A program made the position numbers and the translations under genes. Of a stretch of DNA of 64,000 bases, positions 52,557 through 61,850 are shown piece after piece. Each line of letters opens with the position of its first letter. Within the stretch, counting starts at the first letter, position 1. The notes below the pieces were generated by a model. The model was not told where the DNA came from. It searched no databases and saw only the letters and a program-made list of their open reading frames with translations. This DNA is from Halorientalis litorea (GTDB lineage Archaea; Halobacteriota; Halobacteria; Halobacteriales; Haloarculaceae), in NCBI RefSeq assembly GCF_023028225.1, contig NZ_CP095482.1, positions 248,001 to 312,000 on the forward strand, given 5' to 3'.

Positions 52557-54398
52557 ATGGCCCCATCGTCGCAGGAAGCGTTCGCGGAATGGGACAACGA
52601 CAGATACAGCGTGGGAATCGAACGGTTCGACGAGCAACACCAGCGGCTGTTCGGCCTGCTGAACGACCTCCACACGGCCATGGACGAGGGACACTCCGAC
52701 GAAAAGGTCGGTGACATCCTCCGGGAACTGGAGCGATACACCGACTACCACTTCGGAGACGAGGAAGAGTTCATGCAAGACTGTGGGTACGCGATGGACT
52801 GCTCGGACTGCTTTTTCAACCACCGCGAGATGCACGACGAGTTCGCCGAGCGGGTGACCGACCTCCGGGAGAAACACGAGAACGGCCAGTACATCACGAT
52901 GGAAGTGCTGACCTTCGTCCGTGACTGGCTGGACTCCCACATCGCCGCCAGCGACGTCGACCAGAACTACGGCGAGTACTACGAGGAAGAAGTCGAGGAC
53001 TACGAGTACAACCCCGGCGGCTTGCGGCCGAACCGAGGCGGCGACCGGACCGATACCGCCGACACCGACGACCAGCACGAGCAGGAGTTCGACCTGACCG
53101 TCGAGAGCGAGGTGCACGCGGGTGGCGACCGCTCGATACCGGAGGGGCCGCTCGCGGACTGGTTCAAGAGCCTCGCCGAAATACACGGGGAGCGGACGGC
53201 CGTCCGGGTCCCCGAGGGCGGACGCTACACCGAGCGGAGTTTCGATACCCTCTATGAACGAGCGCGAGAGGTCGCGGGCGGCCTGCTCAGTGACGCGTTC
53301 CGACCCGGCGACAGGGTCGCCATCGTCGCCGAGAGCGGGTACGACTGGTCCGTCGTCGAGATAGCGTGTCAGATTGCGGGCCTCGTCTCCGTCCCCATCT
53401 ATCCGTCGCTGGACAGCGAACAGACGCGTGCAGCCATGTCGAGCGCGGACGTGGACGGTATCGTCTGCGAGACGGAGACGCCCGGCGAGATTCAGAACGC
53501 GGCCGGCACGGTGGTCCACATCGCGGACCTGCCGACGGCCGACCCCCGGGCACTCCCCGGCTTCGAGGCGGACGACGACGACGTAGCGACGATCGTGTTC
53601 GACGCCAGCAGTCCGGACGAGCAGTCGGCCATCGCGCTCACGCACGAGAACCTGCTCGCGGCCGTCGGGTCGATACGTGCGGCCCTCCCGCTCGACCCGG
53701 GAGCGACAGGTGCCTTCCCGCTTCCGTTCGCACACGTGTTCCCCCGCGTCACGGCGTACTACCTCTGGTCGACCGGCGGGTCGGTCACGCACGTCGACCC
53801 CGGCGGCCTGACCGACGGACTCGCCGCACTCCAGCCGGACGTCGTCGTCGGCACCCCGCGCATCTACCAGCAACTGTACGGTACGCTACAGGACCGTATC
53901 GGTGACCTCGGGTGGATGAAGCGGAAACTCGCCGGCCGCGTCGCCAGTTACGGCCGCGGCATCGTCTCCGGGCGGGGCACCCCGTTCAAGTACTCCGCCG
54001 CGAACCGCCTCGTTTTCAAGCCGCTTCGCGAGGAAACCGGGCTGGCGAACGTGACGTACGCGCTCTCGGGTGCCGGCCACCTCGACGAACACCTCGTCCA
54101 CTTCCTCCGGGGCTTCGGCGTCCCCGTGAGCGAACTCCACGGGCCGGTGGAGGCCAGCGGCGTCGGGACGCTGAACCCCGCCGACGCCTACGAGCCGGGA
54201 ACTGCCGGGAGGCCGCTCCCGGGGACGGAGTTCGCACTCTCGGCCGACGGCGACGTGCTGGTCCGTGGTCCCACCGTGATGGCGGGCTATCTGGACGACG
54301 ACGCGACCGCTCGGGCGATTCGTGACGGGTGGTTACTGACCGGCGACACCGGGGCGTTCGACGAGGACGGCCGTCTCCACCTCGACCGAGAGGAGTGA
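52557..54398 (+). CDS. hemerythrin domain fused to truncated AMP-binding (acyl-CoA-synthetase-like) domain
   Basis: Residues 8-138 form a bacteriohemerythrin with all seven diiron ligands (H28, H65, E69, H89, H93, H128, D133). An insertion with C76, C82 and C85 separates the ligand pairs. Residues 190-613 resemble long-chain acyl-CoA synthetases, but the ATP loop TSGTTGxPKG is replaced by FDASSPDEQSA, the A5 Y-G-x-T-E motif is HGPVEA, and the frame ends after TGDTGAFDEDGRLHLDREE, before the hinge and C-terminal domain. A6 and A7 remain. It likely binds a ligand without catalysis. ATG 52557 (MAPSSQEAF). Confidence 0.88.
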   Translation: MAPSSQEAFAEWDNDRYSVGIERFDEQHQRLFGLLNDLHTAMDEGHSDEKVGDILRELERYTDYHFGDEEEFMQDCGYAMDCSDCFFNHREMHDEFAERVTDLREKHENGQYITMEVLTFVRDWLDSHIAASDVDQNYGEYYEEEVEDYEYNPGGLRPNRGGDRTDTADTDDQHEQEFDLTVESEVHAGGDRSIPEGPLADWFKSLAEIHGERTAVRVPEGGRYTERSFDTLYERAREVAGGLLSDAFRPGDRVAIVAESGYDWSVVEIACQIAGLVSVPIYPSLDSEQTRAAMSSADVDGIVCETETPGEIQNAAGTVVHIADLPTADPRALPGFEADDDDVATIVFDASSPDEQSAIALTHENLLAAVGSIRAALPLDPGATGAFPLPFAHVFPRVTAYYLWSTGGSVTHVDPGGLTDGLAALQPDVVVGTPRIYQQLYGTLQDRIGDLGWMKRKLAGRVASYGRGIVSGRGTPFKYSAANRLVFKPLREETGLANVTYALSGAGHLDEHLVHFLRGFGVPVSELHGPVEASGVGTLNPADAYEPGTAGRPLPGTEFALSADGDVLVRGPTVMAGYLDDDATARAIRDGWLLTGDTGAFDEDGRLHLDREE

Positions 54399-54422
54399 GG
54401 ACCGAACCGCTGACGGCCGGTT

Positions 54423-55460
54423 CTAGAGGTAGCCTTCCTGCAGGAGGAGTTCGCCGTTGAGGATGGATGCCCCGGCCGCCCCGCGCAGGGTGTTGTGGGC
54501 GAGGCAGTTGAACTGCACGCCGTCGGCCGTCTCACGCAGGCCGCCGGTAGCGATGCCCATGCCGTTGTCCAGATTCCGGTCGAGACGTGGCTGTGGGCGG
54601 TCGGGTTCCTCGAACACGCGGATGAGTTGGTCGGGCGAGGACGGGAGGTCGATGCTCGGATACTCCCGCATCGCCTCGGCGGCGGCCTCGGGGGTCACGT
54701 CCTCGGCGGTGTCCGCCCAGACGTTCTCGAGGTGGCCGTCGAGCGTCGGGATGCGGTTACACGAGGCGGCCACGTCGGCGTCGTTCCAGTCGACCGCCGC
54801 GCCGTCGAACTCGCCGAGCAGTTTCCGCGATTCGGTCTCCATCTTCTGTTCCTCGCCGCCGATGTGCGGGATGGCGTTGTCGATTATCTCCATCGAGGAG
54901 ACGCCCGAGTAGCCCGCACCCGACACCGCCTGCAGCGTCGAGACGCGCACGTCGGTCAGGCCGAACGCCTCGTCGAGTGCGGCCAGCGGCGGGACCATCG
55001 TGATGGTCGAGCAGTTAGGGTTCTTCACGAGCGCGCCGTCCCACCCGCGCTCGTCGCGTTGGACTTCGATGAGACCGAGGTGGTCGGCGTTGACCTCGGG
55101 AATCGTGAGCGGCACGTCCTCGTCGGTCCGCCCGTTCGAGGAGTTCGAGGAGACGACGTATCCCTCTTCCAGGAAGGCAGGTTCGACGGCCTCGCCGACG
55201 CTGGAAGGGAGCGACGAGAACAACAGGTCCACGTCGTCGGGGACGGCGTCGGGTTCGGTCGGGCCGACCGTCGTCTCGGCCACGTCCTCCGGGATGGGCG
55301 TCCCGAGTCGCCACTTGGCGGCCGTCCGGTAGGTTTCGCCCGCACTCGCGTCGCTGGCGGTGAGTGCCGCGATTTCGAAGTCCCGATGTGGGTCGAGGAG
55401 TTGGATGAGTCGCTGTCCGACCGCGCCTGTCGCACCGAGAACGCCGACACGTACTGACAT
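54423..55460 (-). CDS. asd: aspartate-semialdehyde dehydrogenase
   Basis: The 345-residue enzyme reduces aspartyl phosphate for lysine, threonine and methionine synthesis. GVLGATGAVGQRLIQLL binds NADP, the nucleophile is Cys in KNPNCSTI, and QAVSGAGYSG and GLRETADGVQFN are family motifs. This is the archaeal/fungal form. ATG 55458-55460 has a CGTTTTGC box about 32 bases upstream. Confidence 0.97.
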   Translation of the reverse strand: MSVRVGVLGATGAVGQRLIQLLDPHRDFEIAALTASDASAGETYRTAAKWRLGTPIPEDVAETTVGPTEPDAVPDDVDLLFSSLPSSVGEAVEPAFLEEGYVVSSNSSNGRTDEDVPLTIPEVNADHLGLIEVQRDERGWDGALVKNPNCSTITMVPPLAALDEAFGLTDVRVSTLQAVSGAGYSGVSSMEIIDNAIPHIGGEEQKMETESRKLLGEFDGAAVDWNDADVAASCNRIPTLDGHLENVWADTAEDVTPEAAAEAMREYPSIDLPSSPDQLIRVFEEPDRPQPRLDRNLDNGMGIATGGLRETADGVQFNCLAHNTLRGAAGASILNGELLLQEGYL

Positions 55461-55546
55461 TGGTAACGGGTAGGAGAGTCACGGTGCAAAACGGTTTGGA
55501 TACGTCCCACGGACGGGGACCACACTCGGAGACAGTGGAGAGAATC

Positions 55547-55738
55547 TTACGCGGGAATCTGCGCGCCCTTCTTGCTGGTGATGTAGCCCGCGATGCGGTT
55601 GCGCACGCCCTTGGACTCGATGTTGGTCAGTTCCACGACGACGTCCTTGTTGTGCTCGAAGTCGTGTCCGAACGCGTCGGGATATCGTTCGAGCAGGGTT
55701 CGTCCGGTCTTTTTGACGTAGGCCGGTTTGATAGCCAT
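55547..55738 (-). CDS. rps17e: ribosomal protein eS17
   Basis: The 63-residue small-subunit protein ([20 protein letters not shown]...; ends [12 protein letters not shown]) is the archaeal short form of eS17. ATG 55736-55738 is right, since the longer frame in the same register has no homology-like features. A CGCTTTTTC box is 28 bases upstream. Placed between asd and the DUF447 gene. Confidence 0.95.
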   Translation of the reverse strand: MAIKPAYVKKTGRTLLERYPDAFGHDFEHNKDVVVELTNIESKGVRNRIAGYITSKKGAQIPA

Positions 55739-55797
55739 TGTAGTTGATTTCGTCTGTGGACCATGAAAAAGCGTTCGGTAGGGAACCGCCTCGCCGG

Positions 55798-56376
55798 TCA
55801 CCAGTCGGCGTCGGTGAGGTCCCGTACGCGGTCGAACGCCGCCTGTATGCGGTCGTCGCCACAGCGACGCGCCACGTCCTCGAAGTACGCCAGTCTGTCG
55901 AGCAGTCGCTCGCGGTCGTACGCGGGCACGTCCAGCCGCGAGGCCGCCACCGTCGCCTCCACGACGGCGTAGTAGCCGCGGTTGGTCCTCGGCACCGTCT
56001 CCGCGCGGACCGTCGTCTCCACGGGGTCGAGTGCCCAGTCGACCCACTGCGTCCCGCCGTCGGCCCCCGAGTCCAGTCGCGTTACCTCGACGCGTGTCCA
56101 CGCGTCGGTGCTATCGAGAACCGGGTCGTCCTCCTCCCGAATCGAGAGGGCGGCCTCGGCGAAGTCTACCGGGTCGCGGGTGAACTGGACGTAGCCACCG
56201 CCCCGCTCACGGAAGTTGCGCCACGTCCGCGTGCGCCCCCACGTCCGGGCCGTCACCGGCCCGTCACCGTCGGGTTCCTGCAGGCCGAGTGCGGCGACGT
56301 TCCAGCGGTCGTTCGGGCCGCGCGTCGTCACGACGGACTCGACGACGCCGGCGATTTCGACGGGCCAGTCAGACAT
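55798..56376 (-). CDS. DUF447-family protein (FMN-binding split barrel)
   Basis: The 192-residue protein has the DUF447 form: [30 protein letters not shown] split at 56290-56373, then [18 protein letters not shown] and [16 protein letters not shown]. Known structures of this family bind FMN. It is the last gene of the cofD operon and overlaps the membrane gene by 8 bases. Substrate unknown. Confidence 0.9.
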   Translation of the reverse strand: MSDWPVEIAGVVESVVTTRGPNDRWNVAALGLQEPDGDGPVTARTWGRTRTWRNFRERGGGYVQFTRDPVDFAEAALSIREEDDPVLDSTDAWTRVEVTRLDSGADGGTQWVDWALDPVETTVRAETVPRTNRGYYAVVEATVAASRLDVPAYDRERLLDRLAYFEDVARRCGDDRIQAAFDRVRDLTDADW

Positions 56377-56797
56377 CTATCCTCACCTCCGGGTCCCGAC
56401 CGAACCGACGGCGGAGGACACTCCCGGCCGCCCCGAACGCCATCGCCGGGAGGGCGTAGAGGACGGCCACGCCCATCAGCCCGAGGAGGAGGAACTGGAG
56501 CGGGGCGTCCACCTGCAGGAAGAGCGCGCCCTGTGCGAGCGTCGTCCCGACGAACGCGGCGCGGAACCCGGTGTCGGCACTCCGGCGGAGCGACCCCCCG
56601 TCGAGCCACCCGGCCAGCACCGCCCCCGGATACAGCCCCAGCGCGCCGGGTCTAAGGACGGTCCGGAGCGACGCGGACGCCTCGATGCCGGTCACGAGCG
56701 CGACGGCGGCGTACCCGAGGACGGCGACGGTCACGCCCGCACCGATCGCGCGCGCCCCGTCCTCCTTCCACATCGGGAGGCGGCCCTCGTCAGCCAC
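56369..56797 (-). CDS. multi-span membrane protein of the cofD operon, 142 aa
   Basis: GTG at 56795-56797 (or ATG at 56773, MWKEDGARAI) starts a protein with about four helices (GAGVTVAVLGYAAVALVTG; LGLYPGAVLAGW; ADTGFRAAFVGTTLAQGALFLQ; FLLLGLMGVAVLYALPAMAFG) and a basic end. No motif. It overlaps DUF447 by 8 bases and follows the CitG-like gene by 24 bases. Function unknown; the operon context suggests a cofactor role. Confidence 0.78.
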   Translation of the reverse strand: MADEGRLPMWKEDGARAIGAGVTVAVLGYAAVALVTGIEASASLRTVLRPGALGLYPGAVLAGWLDGGSLRRSADTGFRAAFVGTTLAQGALFLQVDAPLQFLLLGLMGVAVLYALPAMAFGAAGSVLRRRFGRDPEVRIDV

Positions 56798-56821
56798 GTC
56801 TCCCTCCGGTGGTGTCCGTCG

Positions 56822-57685
56822 TCATACGTCGAGTCCCTCTTGGAGTGCGACGAAGAGCGCGGCGGCAGTAAGGTCTGCGGTCGTACCCGGGTTGACCCCC
56901 TCGGCGACCAACTCGTCGGCCAGCGTCGCCGGGTCCGTCTCCCCGGCGAGCGCGGCGGCCGCCCGCTCGGTCGTTCGCTCGGCCGTCTTCCGGTCGTGTT
57001 GCGTAGCGACGAAGGTGTCGGGTTCGTCCGCGAGCAGTTCGAGGAACACCCGCGCCGCCCGGTCGGGCACGGGGCCGTCGAGTTCGCGCAGGCGCGCGCC
57101 GGCCGCGAAACTCCGCTCGAAGCCCCCGACGTACTCGGCCGCGATGCCGTCCACGTCGGCACTCTCGGCCATCACGTCCCGGAGCGTCAGGTCGCGCGCT
57201 TCGAGCGTGGGAACCGCGTCCGCGCCGCGGCGCACGTCCAGCGGTTCGAGGCCCTCGGGCGGGTCGTCGACGGCCACGTCGACGTGCTCGAAGGCGCGGT
57301 AGAAGTCCGCGGCGTCGGTGACGGTGGTTTCGTCCACCACTGCGGTCGCCCCTGCTGGCGAGAGGTCGCCGTCGGCCGCGGCCCTGACCAACGGCGTGAG
57401 AACCAGTAGCGCGCCGAACTGGGTGTTGCCGGCGCGTTGCTCGCTCATCCCGGCGACGGCGCGCTCGAAGGCACGGCCGACCCGGTCGCCGTCGGCGGCC
57501 CGCTTCAGGCCGGGGAACGCGCCCACGCCGCCGGCCACGAAGTGCTCGAACCGCAGGTCGTCGTAGTCGTGGTGGCGGTCCACGTTGCCGGGTTTCGGCG
57601 TGCCCGTCACCTCCAACAGGAGCGCGAGTTGGGCGTTCGCCGCGACACCGCGCCGCGGCGGCGGGCCGGGCGGGTCCGCACTCAC
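56822..57685 (-). CDS. CitG/MdcB-like triphosphoribosyl-dephospho-CoA synthase family
   Basis: The 287-residue protein carries GTPKPGNVDRHHDYDDL (CitG-type), AGNTQFGALLVLTPL and a C-terminal Ala-rich helical region. In bacteria such enzymes make the prosthetic group of citrate lyase or malonate decarboxylase, which is absent here; archaeal relatives have unknown cofactor roles. The start GTGA overlaps the Dus-like stop (57682-57685). Confidence 0.87.
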   Translation of the reverse strand: MSADPPGPPPRRGVAANAQLALLLEVTGTPKPGNVDRHHDYDDLRFEHFVAGGVGAFPGLKRAADGDRVGRAFERAVAGMSEQRAGNTQFGALLVLTPLVRAAADGDLSPAGATAVVDETTVTDAADFYRAFEHVDVAVDDPPEGLEPLDVRRGADAVPTLEARDLTLRDVMAESADVDGIAAEYVGGFERSFAAGARLRELDGPVPDRAARVFLELLADEPDTFVATQHDRKTAERTTERAAAALAGETDPATLADELVAEGVNPGTTADLTAAALFVALQEGLDV

Positions 57686-58443
57686 GCGACTGCCCTCCGG
57701 AACCACTCCGTCGTCGCCTCGCGAACGCGGCGGAGGACCGTCGGGTCGTCGCTCGGGCGGCCGACGCTTACGGCGTCGGCCCCGTAGTCGAGATACGCCC
57801 GGGCCGTCTCGCGGTCACGGACGCCGTTGTTGGCGACGAGGAAGGCGTCCGTCGCGTCGGCCACGTCGGCGACGACGGCCTCCGAGTCCATCGCGTCGAC
57901 GTGCACCACGTCGGCCCCCGCGTCGACGACCCTGCGCGCCGTCTCGGGGAGGTCCACGCCCGGCACTTCCGTTCGAAGCTTGACGCTCACCGTCGCACCC
58001 GCGCTCGCGGCGGTGCGCACCTGCTCGCAGAGGCGGTCGGTGTCCCGGAGGAGGCCCTCGCCCGCACCCACCGCACACATCTCGTCCTGTCGGCAGTGCG
58101 CGTTGAGTTCGAGGACGGCCCCGTGTTGCCGACAGACAGCGGCGACCCGTCGGAGCGGGCCGAGCGTCGTCGTGCGGACGTTGAACCCCGGCAGGAGCGG
58201 GGCGTCGGCGAGCGCGGCGAGTTGCTCGTCGACGAACCCGACGGGGTCCTCGGGCAGGAACTCCGAGCGGTCGCGGGCGACCAACTCCCGGGCGGCGTCT
58301 CGGGTCGGACCGTCCAGCGCGATGCCGCCGAGGAACGCGGCACCGGCGTACGGTGCCCCGGCGCGCGCCCACGACGCGTCCGCCTCCCCGCTGAGGCTGG
58401 CGAGGGCGACACGGGGGGTGAACTCGACGCCCCATCCGCTCAT
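57682..58443 (-). CDS. Dus-like TIM-barrel protein, F420-operon associated
   Basis: The 253-residue FMN barrel resembles tRNA-dihydrouridine synthases: [43 protein letters not shown] (catalytic Cys and Dus-like motif; positions 58048-58109), [10 protein letters not shown] and a late [14 protein letters not shown]. The usual RNA-binding C-terminal domain is short, so the substrate may not be tRNA. It overlaps cofD and the CitG-like gene by 4 bases each. Confidence 0.82.
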   Translation of the reverse strand: MSGWGVEFTPRVALASLSGEADASWARAGAPYAGAAFLGGIALDGPTRDAARELVARDRSEFLPEDPVGFVDEQLAALADAPLLPGFNVRTTTLGPLRRVAAVCRQHGAVLELNAHCRQDEMCAVGAGEGLLRDTDRLCEQVRTAASAGATVSVKLRTEVPGVDLPETARRVVDAGADVVHVDAMDSEAVVADVADATDAFLVANNGVRDRETARAYLDYGADAVSVGRPSDDPTVLRRVREATTEWFRRAVA

Positions 58444-59417
58444 TCTACCGCCTCCAGCGCGTCCTCGACGGCCGCGTGGACCCGCCGGGCGTCGGCCGCA
58501 GTGGCGAGGGTCGTGTCCGTTCTGACCACCGGTCGGTCCAGTTCGGTGTCGTCCGCGTCGTCCAGCACGAACGCGTCGGCGAAGTCGTAGGCGGCCGCGA
58601 CGCCAGCGGTCGACGGCTCGTCCCCGACGGCGGCCATCAGTTTCGCCGCGGGGCCGGAGAACACCTCGTCCCCGACGAACGGCGAGACGGCGACGACCGG
58701 CGTGTCCGCCAGTGCGTCCGCGATGCCGTCGACGGCGAGCATCGGGCCGATGCTCGTCACCGGGTTCGAGGGGCCGACGACCACGGGGTCGGCGAGTGCC
58801 GTCAGCACCGCGTCGGTGGCCGTCGCGTCCGCACCACCGCGAAACTCCACGTCTTCGACGGTCGGTTCACCGTCGCGGGCCACCCAGAACTCCTGAAAGT
58901 GCATCGGCCCGTCGGGCGTGTGGACGATGCTCGCCACGGGGTCGTCGCTCATCGGCAGTACGTCCCACGGGACGCCGAACGCGTCCGCGAGCGTCCGCGT
59001 GACTTCGGTGAGGGAGTGGCCCTCGTCTAGAAGGCTCGTCCGGGTGAGGTGGACCGCACGGTCCCGGTCGCCGATGAACATGAACTCCGCGACGCCGGAG
59101 AACCGCCGCCAGCGTGACAGCCGACGGCCCGCGGTCTGTTCGTCGGGTGCGAGGTATCGCGGGCCACCGTCGAGGCCGGCCGCGTCCGCGAGACGGTGGA
59201 GCTCCGCGTTGGTGGCGTCGGTGTCGTCGGCACGGCCCCACCACGTCTCGCGGTCGAGTTCGCCGCCGCCGAGGAAGAGGACGGTGTCCACGTCGGGACA
59301 GACCAACAGGCCGCCCAACTCCACGTCGTCGCCGGTGTTGGCGACGACGGTGGCGTCGGACGGGGCGGCCCGGAGGAGTTTCGGCGTGCCCGTCCCGCCG
59401 GCGAGATACGTGACCAT
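58440..59417 (-). CDS. cofD: 2-phospho-L-lactate transferase, F420 biosynthesis
   Basis: The 325-residue CofD transfers the phospholactyl or related group onto Fo in F420 biosynthesis. It contains [26 protein letters not shown] (GDD metal motif), [13 protein letters not shown], and [15 protein letters not shown] 59415-59417; a GTGTTTACC box is 28 bases upstream. Overlaps the Dus-like gene by ATGA. First gene of the operon. Confidence 0.95.
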   Translation of the reverse strand: MVTYLAGGTGTPKLLRAAPSDATVVANTGDDVELGGLLVCPDVDTVLFLGGGELDRETWWGRADDTDATNAELHRLADAAGLDGGPRYLAPDEQTAGRRLSRWRRFSGVAEFMFIGDRDRAVHLTRTSLLDEGHSLTEVTRTLADAFGVPWDVLPMSDDPVASIVHTPDGPMHFQEFWVARDGEPTVEDVEFRGGADATATDAVLTALADPVVVGPSNPVTSIGPMLAVDGIADALADTPVVAVSPFVGDEVFSGPAAKLMAAVGDEPSTAGVAAAYDFADAFVLDDADDTELDRPVVRTDTTLATAADARRVHAAVEDALEAVE

Positions 59418-59544
59418 ATCTCGGGTCGGGAACGCCGTCGGTAAACACTTTCGACGGGGTGGGTCCGGGGGTTCGGACACACCGTCACTCGTCGCCGCGA
59501 ACGTGAGGGGAGGCTTTTGTCGGCGGGCTTCGAAGGCCCGGGCG

Positions 59545-60777
59545 ATGAAGAGCATCAAGGACAGCGTCCACGACCACATCGAGGTCCGTGGCGTGGCGCG
59601 CGACTTGCTGGACACGCCGCCGGTCCAGCGGTTGCGGCACCTGAAACAACTCGGGACGGTGACGCTGGTCTACCCCTCGGCGAACCACACGCGGTTCGAG
59701 CACTCCCTCGGCGTCTACCACCTCGCGGACGAGGCACTCGGCCACCTCGGCATCGAGGGCCAACAGGCCGAACGGGTCCGGGCCGCGGCACTCCTCCACG
59801 ACGTCGGCCACGGACCCTACAGCCACAACCTCGAATCACTCACCCACCGCCGGACCGGCAAGTGGCACGACGACGTACACGGACTGCTCGGGACGGGAGA
59901 GGTCGCAAGCGTCCTGACGGACCACGGGCTGAACCCCGACGCGGTGGCCGACCTCGTGGCCGGCGACGGGAAACTCGGCCAACTCGTCTCCGGCGAACTC
60001 GACGTGGACCGGATGGACTACCTCGTGCGGGACGCCCACCACACCGGCGTCCCCTACGGGACCATCGACCACGAGCGACTGGTCCGGGAACTGCGCTTCC
60101 GGGACGGCGAACTCGTCCTCGCCGAGGGGAACGTCCAGACGGCCGAGAGTCTGCTCGTCGCGCGCGCACTGATGACGCCGACGGTGTACGGGCACCACAC
60201 CGCCCGCATCGCCAAGTCGATGCTCCGGCGGGCCGCCGAGCGACTGCTCGCGGAGACCGACGACGACGCCGAGACGCTCCGGCGGATGGACGACCACGAC
60301 CTCCTCGTCGCGCTCAGGGAGTGCGACGAGACGGCGGCCGTGGCCGAGCGACTGACCTACCGCGACCTCTACAAGCGCGCCGTCTGGGCGGAGATGGGCG
60401 ACGTGCCCGAGGCCCTCATCGCGGCCGACCACGACGACATCCGGGCCGAGGAACGCGCAATCGCCGACGAGGCGGAAGTCGACCCCGCCGCGGTCACCCT
60501 CGACGTGCCCGCGCGGCCGGAGATGACCGAATCGACCAGCCGCGTCGTCGTCAACGGGGAGATACGGCCACTCGGCGACCAGTCCGCGCTCGTCGGGGCA
60601 CTCCGTGCGGTCCAGCGCGACCAGTGGCGACTCGGGGTGTACGCGCCCGAAGACGCCGCGGAACGGGTCGGTCACGCCGCCAGCCGCGTCCTCGGCCTCG
60701 ACATCGACGGGTCGCTCGTCAGCGACACGCGGCCCGGCGTCCACGCCACGCTCGACGATTTCGGAGGGGAGCGATGA
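59545..60777 (+). CDS. SAMHD1-like HD-domain phosphohydrolase
   Basis: The 410-residue protein has the SAMHD1/EF1143-type HD motif: [15 protein letters not shown] (first His, H53), [12 protein letters not shown] (H85-D86), and [17 protein letters not shown] (distal Asp). This family mostly hydrolyses dNTPs. The C-terminal 150 residues are acidic and unassigned; an allosteric site is not visible. ATG 59545 with a GGCTTTTGTC box 30 bases upstream. Overlaps the amidohydrolase by ATGA. Confidence 0.9.
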   Translation: MKSIKDSVHDHIEVRGVARDLLDTPPVQRLRHLKQLGTVTLVYPSANHTRFEHSLGVYHLADEALGHLGIEGQQAERVRAAALLHDVGHGPYSHNLESLTHRRTGKWHDDVHGLLGTGEVASVLTDHGLNPDAVADLVAGDGKLGQLVSGELDVDRMDYLVRDAHHTGVPYGTIDHERLVRELRFRDGELVLAEGNVQTAESLLVARALMTPTVYGHHTARIAKSMLRRAAERLLAETDDDAETLRRMDDHDLLVALRECDETAAVAERLTYRDLYKRAVWAEMGDVPEALIAADHDDIRAEERAIADEAEVDPAAVTLDVPARPEMTESTSRVVVNGEIRPLGDQSALVGALRAVQRDQWRLGVYAPEDAAERVGHAASRVLGLDIDGSLVSDTRPGVHATLDDFGGER

Positions 60778-61799
60778 TTCTGGAGGGGACCGTCCTGCGC
60801 GGCCCGGCGTTCGACCCCGTCGAGGGCCGCGTCGTCGTCGAGGACGGCGAAATCGCGGCCGTCGAGGAGGGGAGTGCCAGAAGCGAGGACATCATCCTCC
60901 CCGCGTTCGTCAACGCACACACCCACATCGGCGACTCCATCGCCAAGGAGGCGGGCGGCGGTCTCTCGCTGGACGAACTCGTCGCGCCGCCGGACGGGCT
61001 GAAACACCAGTTACTCCGGGAGACCGACCGCGAGGAGATGGTCGAGGCGATGCGTCGGTCCCTGCGCTTCATGCAGGATGGCGGGACGGCGGCGTGCATC
61101 GAGTTCCGGGAAGGTGGCGTCGAGGGTGTGGCGGCAATCCACGACGCCGCCCACGGTCTCGATATCGACCCCGTGGTGTTGGGTCGGGAGGAACTCGCCG
61201 CGATGGAGGCTGGCGACGGCTTCGGAGCCAGCGGCGCGCGTGACGGCGAGTTCGGGCGCGAACGCACCGCCACCCGCGAGGCGGACAAACTGTTCGGCAT
61301 CCACGCAGGCGAGCGTGACAGCCACGACGTGAACGCCGCCCTCGACCTCGACCCGGACTTTCTGGTTCACATGGTCCACACCGACCAGCTCCACTTGGAG
61401 CGGGTCGCGGACGACGATGTCCCCATCGTCGCCTGCCCGCGCTCGAACCTCGTCACCGGTGTCGGGATGCCAGACCTCGACGAACTGGCCGCCACGACGA
61501 CCGTCGCGCTCGGGACGGACAACGTGATGCTCAACAGTCCCTCGATGTTCCGGGAGATGGAGTTCGCCGCAAAACTGTCCGACCTCCCCGCCCGCGAGGT
61601 GCTGGCCATGGCGACGCACAACGGCGCGGCCATCGCGGGGCTGAACTGCGGCCTCGTGGAACCGGGACGGGACGCCCGCCTCCTCGTACTCGACGGCGAT
61701 TCGGACAACCTCGCCGGCGCGCGTGACCCCGTGCGGGCGGTCGTTCGCCGCGCGGGCACGAGCGACGTGGCGGAAGTGGTCCTCGGTGCGGCCGACTGA
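60774..61799 (+). CDS. amidohydrolase (TRZ/ATZ-type)
   Basis: A 341-residue enzyme with NAHTHIGD (HxH metal motif), a His in IHAGERD and Asp in LGTDNVML, typical of metal-dependent amidohydrolases such as nucleoside or base deaminases. No substrate can be named. ATG 60774 overlaps the stop of the HD gene (ATGA), so the enzymes are probably coproduced; a nucleotide-salvage or housecleaning link is inference. Confidence 0.9.
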   Translation: MILEGTVLRGPAFDPVEGRVVVEDGEIAAVEEGSARSEDIILPAFVNAHTHIGDSIAKEAGGGLSLDELVAPPDGLKHQLLRETDREEMVEAMRRSLRFMQDGGTAACIEFREGGVEGVAAIHDAAHGLDIDPVVLGREELAAMEAGDGFGASGARDGEFGRERTATREADKLFGIHAGERDSHDVNAALDLDPDFLVHMVHTDQLHLERVADDDVPIVACPRSNLVTGVGMPDLDELAATTTVALGTDNVMLNSPSMFREMEFAAKLSDLPAREVLAMATHNGAAIAGLNCGLVEPGRDARLLVLDGDSDNLAGARDPVRAVVRRAGTSDVAEVVLGAAD

Positions 61800-61850
61800 C
61801 ACCGGGGAACAGTCAAGTACGTGGGCGGGAAAGTGTGTTAAACGGTGCCA

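Noticed and set aside
52557-54398. Active acyl-CoA synthetase
   Set aside because: ATP loop and A5 motif are changed and the C-terminal domain with the catalytic lysine is missing; ligase activity is unlikely.
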